From assembly GCF_030247195.1 (NCBI RefSeq), contig NC_080672.1, positions 66,443,771-66,507,770 on the forward strand: a stretch of DNA of 64,000 bases, read 5' to 3'. The number at the start of each line of letters is the position of its first letter. Position 1 is the stretch's first letter. This DNA comes from Topomyia yanbarensis. Taxonomy: Eukaryota > Arthropoda > Insecta > Diptera > Culicidae. The notes under the pieces were generated by a model. That model did not search any database and was not told where the DNA came from. It saw only the letters and a list, made by a program, of their open reading frames with translations. A program made the position numbers and the translations under genes. Shown piece after piece: positions 24,101 through 36,100 of this stretch.

Positions 24101-27100
24101 CCTCAGCGGCATTGCGTCGCTTCGGATCCTTGACCTCGGATATGCGGCCAACTCGCATCACACTAGCTCCGCTGCATAAGCTCACTTGTTATTGTTCAGT
24201 TTATCAAACTTTGTTTAAAAATTTCACATTTCTGCTGTCGTATTCGGTTTATTTAGGTTAAAATACACCCTTTTGGCAAAAAACCACATTGAAATCGAAC
24301 CTCTATCACTAAAGTCTCTAAACTAGACAATTACCATGAATGTGGTATTCGGGTTAATGACATTCGGGCGAGTGGTCCTTTCGGGTTTATGGCATTCGGG
24401 TAAATGGTCCATTCGGGTTAATGACATTCGGGTAAATGATCCATTCTGGTAAATGGTTTTCGGACGAACGTCATTCGGGTAAATGACTTTCGGGCGAATG
24501 TCATTCGGACGAATGTGATAGAACCGTCTAAACAACGCCCACCATAGCTTCATTGTTGAAGCACAACGAAACTCACAAAAGATGTTTATTAAGTGCTTAA
24601 ATAGTTTCTAGTAACTAATTAGCATATCTTCCTCCAATAGCTCTTAATATTCACGGTTTTGGTTTATTGTACATTCAAAATATGCTATTTATGTAATTAG
24701 AAGTAACCCACCAGTATTGTTATTTAGAATCACATATCACAAAAACAGGCATAGCGAATTGTTCAACAGTTTGCCATATCCTGAAAAAAAAACCAAATCG
24801 CCAGTTTCGGTGACGGATAGTAGCATCGCACAACCTTCTGTTTCATTTCTATAATATTGCTCGTCAAGTAATGTACCACCGGGAGCCGGTATCGTGAAAC
24901 TGGATCTGTTTCTGACTCGCCTAGACCTACAAATACTAATATTAACATTATTATAATTTTCTTTTTCCTCCACCTAAATCCTATCCATATACATTTCTCC
25001 GGTATTTAAAACCGTTCCTTTAAAACTCCCTGCTCCTCAAACAATTAACAAACCTTGAAAAAAAAACAAAACCTCCCAATGACCGGTGCATAGACATTTA
25101 AAGGTAGAAGTCAATTGCAGACTAACGTCGAGTCGCAGGTTTCGGCAATGGCCTATCTGGATTTGATCATCCGCTCTGTTACCGAGCCGGGCTTGATTCA
25201 GATAATCGTGAAATTTTTACTGGATACGGAAAAGTTCGACGGACAGCGAATACTGGATGTCCTGGTGGATCGACTTAATAGTACAGATTCGAGGGTAAGA
25301 AGAATTTTATTTTCAGATGACCGAAATATAAGCGATATATTTCTTTATCTCTTTCCAGCTTTGTATGGTTGCATTGTCCCTGTTCGACACCCTACTCAGT
25401 CTCAACTGCGAGGACATCATGCTGGAACTTGTTCTAAAATATCTACTCAACTGTCAGCATGTACCAATATCACATCGTTACAAGGTAAATCGCATGGACC
25501 CTTACGGCCAGTCTGTGGAGCACTTTCTGAACATCACACCCGAAATTATGAAAAAAGTTAACAACGTGTTAAGTATAAACAATAATAATACAATGACATC
25601 ATTCGGAGCCAGCGGCCAGAACAATGGGAGGAATATTAGCAAAACCATTGGCGCCAATTGGAACCACTACGGGCTGAATACGGGCGAAACGTTGCTCGCT
25701 AGCTACCAGGCTTACCTGCTGGAGGCTCGTAGTCGAATTGGACAATGCAAGCATGCCTGTGATCAGTGGAATAATGTGTATCGTTACCAAAAATTGAGCA
25801 AACAATCATTAAACGGCACCAGCAATAGTCAAAACGGTAATAGCGGTAGTAATAGTCTTAATCCAACCAGTACCAGCGGAACGACGGATGACGTTCGAAC
25901 ATATAAAGTACAAATGATCAAAAACTTTCTGGAAGAGTTTGTCACAGGTCCGGATAGTGGACTGGAAACGGGCGAATCGGATCGCTCTAATCAATGCCAA
26001 TCGCCAACGATTTTCGGTACGACAGGGCTTCATCCGGGAGTCACTCAGTTGACGGCTACTACGAAACAGTTGGACAGTCTGCAATCTTTGGGCGACAGCA
26101 GTGGGTACGAGAGTTTGAACATCACAAATTTGTGCACCGGAAGCGATGACGGTCGACGGAACGAATCGTGGAAGATTTCCAGCGTGAGGGAGGAAACCAT
26201 AGTCGATCTTGATTTGTCCGAGGACCTGTTTGCCCAGGGGACCGTTAGTTTGGGTGAGTACTGCATTTTACTTATTAGGTCGTGACAATTAAGTTTTTTT
26301 TAGAGAGTGGTTTCGAAAGAAACGTCGAAAGTTACTTTACCACTGCGACCACTATTCAGTTTTTTCGGCATTTAATTAGCAAGGGACTGGAAGGTGAAGT
26401 ATATTTTTCAATATTTAGAGCCATAGTACTCAAGGGAGAGCAAGGTGTTGAAAGGAGAAAGTTTAGAAAAGCGTGGAAGGATCATATATGCAAGCTTAGA
26501 GCTCACCGGCGACTTAACCCTTTGTCTGCTACCGTAGTGGTCAAGGTCTTTTGGCATTAGAAATGCGAATCACCTGAGTCTACGGCATGTCCGAACAAGC
26601 GCAAAGTAACTTGTTACTTCATGCTGTCGGAACCGACCGGTTCCGACAGCATGAAGTAACAAGTTACTTTGCGCTTGTTCGGACATGCCGTAGACTCAGG
26701 TGATTCGCATTTCTAATGCCAAAAGACCTTGACCACTACGGTAGCAGACAAAGGGTTAAGTCGCCGGTGAGCTCTAAGCTTGCATATATGATCCTTCCAC
26801 GCTTTTCTAAACTTTCTCCTTTCAACACCTTGCTCTCCCTTGAGTACTATGGCTCTAAATATTGAAAAATATACTTCACCTTCCAGTCCCTTGCTAATTA
26901 AATGCCGAAAAAACTGTTGACAAATTAACTCAATAGGTCGTTAACAAAAATGGTTAACAAAAAAAATGGTAAAAATAAATACCACTATTCAGGTTATCGT
27001 TTGTTGTTGCCCCTATACATGTTACAAATTGCCCGAATCCAATGTAGTTGCAATCAAGTTGTTTGTTTGTCCACATGTGTCGTCCTAACCGGATAGTACA

Positions 27101-30100
27101 TTATTAATTTACTTGAAGGTCCGTTTGGAACAGGTAGGCCATACCTCGCAAGGCATCATAAGTTGCCTTCCGAAGTATCGCTTCCTGCGAAGAAATAGTA
27201 CTGCACAATGGCATAGAATGTGGTCCGAGCTCTCGGCCTCGTAGTTACAGATTCAACACATGTCATCTTGACTTTTGCCATTTTTTCCAGATGATACTTT
27301 GCAGGACCATATAAATAGGCCTGTGATTATTCGTATTCGTATATTTTTTTTGTTTTAGATCCATAAGTTTTTTTGCTCTGGTTGTGTCTGAATGTATGAA
27401 TTTAGGCGTTTAGTAGTTGGTCTCTTGTCAAAGCTGAAAGTTCTAGTTTAATGGCACAGATAGATATGCCTAAAATGGTTCTGGTTCAACAAACATGATT
27501 AATGAACCACGCCTGGCTAATTCGTCGGCCATTTCGTTACCATATAATGTGCACAGTAAGACCAAGTAGACCCTCGTTACACCTTCCTGCACTTAGATTT
27601 AGAGACAGAAATCCAGTTGCCCTGGAACAGTTGACAATTGTTCTTCGAAACAGCCCAACTTCAATTCAATACAGTAAAGACCCGTTTTTTATCCGCCTCT
27701 TGTCGAATTTCAAGCTGATAAAACAGGAACATTGATAAAATCGGGACATATATTTTTCTGTCTTTTTAATAAACCGAAGCTCTTAAAATATTCTTTGTTC
27801 CTTAGATATAGCCTTGCAAGCTTTTCTGATTATTCACTTTAAGTTCCCCTTAATGGGGTCTGACAGCACAAAATTAAAAAAAATATTGTTATTTTTGCAT
27901 TTTCGGATCTTTAATTCAACTTGGTTCGTCTGCTAGAGCCCTTCAAACTACCAACTATCAATTTTCATATGAAGCTGATGAAATCGGGTCAAAAAGCTGA
28001 TACATTCGGGGGTAAATAAAATCGGGGGCTGATAAAATCGGTTGCTGATAAAATCGGGTCCCCACTGTATACCTCCATGCTTACAGTAAAATGACCTTCT
28101 TTTTATTATCTGATAACCATGATACAATGTCCTCCTTTACTCCGTAGGTCCCTTTCTGACGGCCATATGGGGCAAGCTGCAAACCTTCACCAGCAACTGT
28201 CTGTACGTAAACCTGCACCTAACCGGACTCATCAGCCATCTGGCGTGGTTCCCTTTGCCGCTGCTTCACTCGATTCTGTTGCGACCCGATATTCCCACCA
28301 CTTCCGACACGCCATCTTTCCATCAGGTAGCCACCGTTTACACGTTTCAGATTAATTTTCTAAAACCTCTTGCATTTCTTTATTCAGGTACTCAAAATCC
28401 TTAAACAACAAATCGACGCCGAATTGCCGGATTGTGACGAGTCGCTGGAAATCGTGGATGTTGCGCGATCCTTTCTGGTGGATCGCGAATTTCAGCTTAT
28501 TAATATGAGGAAAAATGCCATCGAGTCGAATACCGGTAGTAAACTGCAGCTAAGCGGCGGCATCAGTAGCATTCCGATGACCTCCGGTATGTCGCAAACG
28601 ACACCGATGCAGTTAACGCCGAGTTCGTCATACGATCCCTTCAAACGAAACGATGCCAAGCGGAAAAGTATAAGTAACTCGTTCTCCGGTTTCTTCCGCC
28701 GGCCGGGATCATCCGGTAAGTTTGAATGTGTTCTAGTTAAATCTGTTATCAAAAATTGTCGACCACGTTGAGATTTATTTCACGCGCTTTTTGGTTGATT
28801 TTCATTTTGTTTTCGAGCTTTGCTTTTCGGTTAGAAATTAACACCGATTATCGACGCAGCCTCGCCTCATGCTTTAATTAACGAGATAAAGCGAAAAAAG
28901 CATTTTTTGTTAGTAATTTTAGTATGTAGTGTTTGTCCATCACTTGTGTTGTTTCTGTTGCTGAATTATTCGCTTTTGTTTGTCAATCAGTGAATGCGTA
29001 AAACGGATTCGATAGGTGAGGTTGAGATCTGCGTTTTTTCAATTAGTCAGTCAGGCAGTCACGCAGAATATTGTAATATTTTTTCAAGATATACCATTGG
29101 TTTGTGTTTGTAACTACTTTTAAACATTGTCATTTTACAGTTCATTGTCATTAAATGCAAATTAACTATTTTTGTCATTACTACACAAGAGAAGCGCGTA
29201 AAGTTCACTCACTTCACGAAAGTTGGAAAAAGCATATTTGAATTCACCGTTTCGTTTTTCTTTACCCGTACCTCAGCTTCATCCGGTATAGCACAAGTAT
29301 TTCAATTTTTTACTGGTAAATATCATGCATCTGTTTTATCGTTTTTATTTTATTCTGTAAGTTTTTATTTGGTTGTTAAATGGTTACTTACTACTATAAA
29401 TTTACTGTAGTCGTAGAAACATTTGGCTGAGCGACATTCTCCCGGGAGATAGAGGTCTATTCAAAAATGGACTTTTACGCCCTGTCCTATAGCTAATGTT
29501 GTGTTGTAATCGTTGTAATCCAACCACTTGATATAGTATTTGGAGCATGGTATGGTGTCGGGAGTGTGTTTGTGTGTGTTTTATTATGCTTCCTCTGGTA
29601 ATTTTTTTATTTATTGAAGATAGAAAAAGAAAGTAGTTTTTTTAAGTTAATTTCTGATTTCTTAAAAGTCTTTAATGTATATGAGTAGTTTCTTGTCTAA
29701 ACTTCGACAGAGAACGTGACGAATATGTGATCATTCCTGATGCACAGTTGATACAAATAATAAGATTAGTGTTCGCCTTGGATAACGATAGCATATTCTC
29801 GGTATACTGTGTACGTACCATACTATGTATAGTTGTGAATTTTCATTGTTTTATTGTAAAACATAAGACATATGGGTAAAAGAAAAATATGTCAGTTTTC
29901 TTGATATGTAGTTTTCGCTTTTATGTTTTTTGCTTAATATTTTTAAAACTAACATATTCAATAAAGTGGTCAAACCTCTACCATGGAAATAAAATTCAAG
30001 GTAACGACATTGAAATTTATTTCCATAGTAGAGATTTGACCACTTTATTTAAAATGTTTGCAATAAAAATATTAAGCAAAAATAAAACATAAAAGCGAAG

Positions 30101-33100
30101 TTTGCATATCAAGAAAACTGACATATATTTCCTTTACCCATACAAATGAGATGGTTAGAGATTATAGGGGCATTTTGGGGAGTAGGGATGGTACCCATTG
30201 ATTAAAGAAAACAATTGAATGTTCCTCCATTCCAAAAAAAATTAATTCGCACAATTTACTTTTCATGCGGTTTTTCATGTGGTAAGTTTTTCGGTTTGGA
30301 TTTAACTTGCTGCATTAGTTAGCTAATCTTTCTAACTCGAAGACTTAGTTTGTTAGCTCAATTAAATTTTCTCGTCGCTTTTGGAATCAACCAAACAAAA
30401 TTTAGTAATTTAGTTGAACGTATGCTTCTTAGAATCATTGGCAGCTACAGGATTGTGGACTGAGAGAACTTCTCTTTATGCTCCATGACATGTAAAATTC
30501 GGAAACAAAACTATCAACATTATATTTGTCATGATAGGATAGTTTTATTTGTGGGGACTTTAACTTTGTTGTCATTCGTCCCTGTATTTGTCATGAAATG
30601 GGCTTATTTTGCACGCAATTTACTGTTAAAATGAAAATGTCTATAAAAGCCGGCATGTATTTAAAGGAATTGTAAAAATATTTAATTTTCATTTCCGGCC
30701 GCGTTGTAGGGGGGGGGGGGGGGGGGGTTATAAATGCTATGTTATTTACGAAGGGGGAGGTTAAAACTTTGTGACAAAATGCTACGAGGGGGGAGGGAGG
30801 GGTCAAAAATCGCTGAAATAAAGCTACGTCATTTGTATACGGTCGCACAGTGCCTCTACTGTACGAAAGTAGGAAGCTCAATGTACAGGTAAATATGTGT
30901 GCGTACCTTGGTGCGTACATTATCATTACTAAGCTGACCAACTCTGACGAAAAAATCCGTACACTATGCAAACCGTTTGCCTGAGCTTGGTGAACGATTT
31001 CGCTTCGTTGCGGTATGGTGTACGGATTTTTTCGTCAGAGTTGGTCAGCTTAATCATTACCAATATGTGTGCGTACCTTGGTGCGTAGATTACCAATCAG
31101 CCTTTACTCGCAACAGGTGTTGCTGTTACTGTCTCCGGTAAGTCTACCAGCAAATACAAGAGGTTGTAGAAGGGTTTTACTTATTTATCATCGGACATTA
31201 CAGTCTCAATGATTTGGGTTTAAATATAAATGGGCGTAAAAACGAATAAGATCACAAGGTCAAATGTAGGATGCACAAAATCAATTAAAATTACATATCA
31301 GATTGCTTATTACACAGTATCCGAAATCTTCTTATTCTACTTGCAAATATTTTCGAGGAGTCACCAAACTCGGCACGAGAAAAGTTTCATATCATTCACT
31401 TCTTGGGGGCTCGTGTTATCCAAAAAATGACCGATGGAACCCCGGCAATAATAATGATGTATCTGGTGTTCCTCTTGCTACTTGGAAATCTAAGCGGAAC
31501 ATCAATTCGGGCGCATCACATTTTCCGTTTTAAATTTTCACCAAGGTAGTAGCTTGCTGGACACTACGACGACATTCTAAGGTCTCCAGATTGAACAACG
31601 GGCAACGGTCACGATACGGTGGTAAATTTTGCGGATCACTCCAAGTTCCTAAGAGCTAAGAGTATGGACCTTTTATGTACTGTTTTCAATTAATCACCAA
31701 GTTAGGTGATTCGGATACCAAACCGGCGAGACGTCGGATGAGTATAGGTCTGATCAATGCGCAGTATAGAGTATTTTTGACAGCATGGATTCGTAAAAAC
31801 CCGTGAATTCTTCGAAATGAATTCCAACTGCGGCTTTGCTTCCGCAATTATGTTGATCGTATGAGAATTGAAGAACAGTTTGTGGTCAAGAATTGCACCC
31901 AGATAACAGCCTCTCTGTAGCGCAACCCCATTGAAACTGTAATAGGGATCTTTAATTTGGAAAAAAAATGTGCCAGTTTTTCATATGTATTGATAGCGGG
32001 TGTCCTTACGAGTACACTCATATCATTCTTAAACCTTAATTATTCTTTTATGATTTTTAAATTTAAAAAAACCAAATTAAATTCAACCAGCAAACTGACA
32101 GTTGTTCCACTAAATGACGTATCTGCAAATATCTCTTCACCTCATTGTTAACCGGGACAACACCCCACACAGCATGATCTGGTACTTTTTCAATCCGCTA
32201 GCAGCCTGCCATCACAAGTTTCATCTTCAAACTATGGTAGATCTGATAAGGCAACCTATAGAGTCGTGCAAGTCGCATGGGTTTGGATGTGTTATTGTCC
32301 TAAAAGGAAACAAACTAAAAAAATGTTTTTTCCAATAGTTTCGGGCCAAAAAATTGAAAAAAGACTGAGATATTAACTCACGCTACTAATCTGCATCAGA
32401 ATATGCCTTAACCCGTACACTCCTAAAGATCCCTATTGAAGATGAACAGATCGCTCTTCCTTTGCAATACCATCACGGAGCATTTGGCAATGTTTACACC
32501 GTTTCACACCGTTTCACAAAAGCATTCAGTATTACTTGCTGTCGGCGGCAGTCCTCGACTGAATGGATGACTATATACAGCTTAAGTTCGGCGGCAAATA
32601 TGAGCTACTCGGAATCTAATACAACAGCTACATCATTAAAAACAGTGGGCCCAGATTGCTGTCCTGCGGGACACCTGATTTATTAGTAAATGGAGCCGAT
32701 ACACAAGAGTCCAGTTTCACCTAAAGCGTTCTGTGCGTAAGATTAGATCGTAGCCATAACGTAAGCTTGTCTCACACTCCTAACTTGGAAAACTTCTTGA
32801 GAATTGTCGATTTGGTCAAAAGCTGCTTTCACATCCGTGTATACAGCCGTTCACTTGGGTTTTTTTTTCTTCTGATGCAAGTTGACGTAAATTCAATCAG
32901 ATTTGTTAAAACGGATCGCCTTGGCATGAAGTCATGTTGGTCTGATGAGATATAACTTGCTCTACGACTAAGCATTAACAGTTACTAATGCGATATTGAC
33001 TTTCTGATCAGATGCTGAACAGGGAACAAATACGGGAGCGAAATGATTGGCAAACAATTCACAAGCTGTTGCTGTGGATGACGCTACCTTATCATCTAGA

Positions 33101-36100
33101 TAAACAGTCGTGACTCGTGGCCGGAGATTGTTTACAGCGAAGTTTGCTTTGGAATGCAATTCGTTTTCGGCCAAGGGCTCGCAGGGTCGACTTATTCGGC
33201 GCCGGGGAAACAGGTTGTCATGTTACTGGAAGATTATTCTGTAACCAGTCCTGAATTACTCTGAAGAAGTTTACAGTCATTGAATATGCATCGGTGATTC
33301 CACGCCCAAAAGCATCAAATAAAGTCACACAGCGAGCCCTTCGAAAAAATCAACAGTTGGAACAGCTATCGGTATTACCGGGCAACTAGGCGATTGTATC
33401 ACGATAACAACCGGTGAGTGGTGCGTGTTGACGGACAGAAGGAAAGACACTGACTTCTCAACCAAAATTTTGTGGTCCATCCACCAGAAAACTAAGTCAA
33501 GAACTCGTCCGACCTGATTGGCATGTTTATTTTCATTTCAATTTCATTTCATTTTATTTATTTATCGTCTGACCTTCATGAATATGGAGATGGGGAAAAG
33601 CCAATTTGAGTGAAACATCAACTCTTCTCAAATTGGCATGAAAACCCCATATTTTTTCAATTGAAATACACAATACGAAATTTAACAATAAATGGTAAAC
33701 ACTTGTAGTACACGCTCAAGATGCTGATCTCCAATACAGTAGTCGTACGGAATTGGCTTGTGCTTGCGATGGTATGATATTACACTGCACTTATGAATAC
33801 TAATTGAAAGCGAGTTTAAGGAGTCATTGAATATGTCCAAGAGCTGTTGTAAAGCTAAGCAATCCCTGATGATCATGTATAATTTAACGTCATCAGCGTA
33901 GAATATACGACACACCGGTGGTATTATTGTAGCTAGATCATTGAGTAACAGTGTGAATAAGTGTGGACTCAAATTACTTGCTTGAGGAACACTCGAGTTA
34001 TTCGAAAAAGGGGAACACATATCCAATTTTTACTACAAGTATTCGATCTCAGATATAATTCGAACCAACGAATCAGATCCAAAGACACTCTTGTTAACTT
34101 TAACCATTGCAGAAGTATTACGTGATCAAATCTGTCAAATGCTGATTTCAAGTCGGTATATACACATACAGTGTCGATCTGAGCACCAGCGTCCATATTA
34201 CGTAAGCACAATGATATGAGCTGAGCGAGATTCGTGGAGGAGGAATACAACGATATTATTCCTCTGCAATTTTCAACATTTCGCCGATCTCCTTTTTTAA
34301 ATACAGGAATCATAGGTTTTTTTCTTGTTTATTCATTCTTTTTGCTTCAAGAAATTCATTTATTTTGCAGTTATACAAATATTGAGACGCAGCAGAAGCA
34401 TAGCTACCACCAGGGCCGGCGGAAAGCGTGGGTAGTATGGGTAGTACTACCCACTCGAAAATAATCGAGTGGGTAATTACCCACACGAAATTTTGAACCA
34501 TTTCAAAAAAAATTAGATGTGCAACGCATGTATCTCGCACTACACACATTTGAAAACATCGATGTACCACAATTCCATTTGCATAAACGAACGTGATTTA
34601 ATGTGAATGTAATGTAAACGTGTGCATTACGAAAAGGGAGAAATCCGTACTAATGGACCGCTCACCCTATGCTTTCTACCCACTCGGGCGTAAAGTGTTT
34701 CGCTACCCCTGGCTACCACATAGCCATTTTTCTAAGTATTGCGCTCTTCCCACCAACCTGGACTCCGCACTTTTAAAGTGCGAGTGATCAAACTTGTACT
34801 GAAAACTGCGAGCTGTCAAAACACATATTTCAAGTGATAGAGATGGTATTTTCATAGACAGACCAGTCGAACTAACCAGTCTACGAGAAGAATTTAATGG
34901 AAGAATAGTAAGTGCGCAGTGCGGGTATAATCCAGTTTATAGTACCACAAACAATATCTAAGTCGCTCAAAAACAGTGCTTTTGTTAAAGTATCGGGTTT
35001 TCTCTAGACAATCTTGGACCCAGAAAAATATAAGATTATATAATGTTATTTCAATTTTCTTTAAATATTTAAAAATTAGAAAATAAATGATATTTATGTC
35101 TTTTTTGTGACTCAATTTTATATAATATAGTTATGAATTTCATAAAAACTAACACATTAAATTCATATTAAAATACCATAATATACATAAGTAAAATCAT
35201 ATGAAAGTCATAATAAAAGTCTAAAAATTTCATAAGTACCGCTAATGAAATTCAATAGCAGCTTGATGGGCAATTTTTCCTCCAGTCATAAGTAAAACTT
35301 ATGATTTCCATATGGGAAACTTGTGGCGAAAAATCGTTAGTACTTCTTATGGATTTCAATAGTTATTTTTCCTCGGTGAAGGACAAATATTTAATGGAGT
35401 GTCTGTACAAGCGTGCGCAATTTGATTAGCAGATGAAGTAGTTTCATTGAATGCGTGTACGGCAATGCAATCGAAATGCCTTACATCTGAGTCGTTTAAG
35501 ATGGCGTAGATGTGCATTGCCCCACGGTGGCTTACGAGCCGGCCTACGTAGTGGAACATAATCAGCCATGAGGGCTTTGATCACGGCAGTGAAATATTCA
35601 ACGGCACAGTCAAAATCTTCCGTATACTCAAGTGAACAATATGTATGAAAGAGTGCTGATGCAAGTCCCAAGAAATCAATTCGGTGAAAGTCAAGACCAA
35701 GATCATTCGGGGTATCCCCGAAAAAACGGGTTTTGGCAGATAGATAATACCTTCTACGGGAGTACGATTTGCATCAATCTCAGAAATAGATTCAGCAGGT
35801 TCGTGGATCTGACAGTCGGCTAGTGCTGAGTTATTCAATAAGACAAAGTCCACGATACGACCGTTACGATTTTCAATGCTATTAATTTGTGTGAGACAGT
35901 TGTAACTGAATCCATCCAATAGCGCAGTGCAAATGAAAGAGCGAAGCACGTTGACTACAGGTGCGACATTGTCATGTGTGTCCCAAATGAGGCCAGACTG
36001 ATTGTAGTATCCAAACAATAATGCGCAGTCATTACTGCCATTGCAAAAAAAACAGCATCAATCGATCGGACATGGTTGTTTACTCTGACTAGATCACTCT

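Noticed and set aside
26304..26400. Possible extra FHIP exon after exon 5 (frame starting ESGFERNVESYF)
   Set aside because: Exon 5 (ending 26253) joins exon 6 (28148) in phase through a conserved stretch. The extra frame runs directly into the palindromic insertion.
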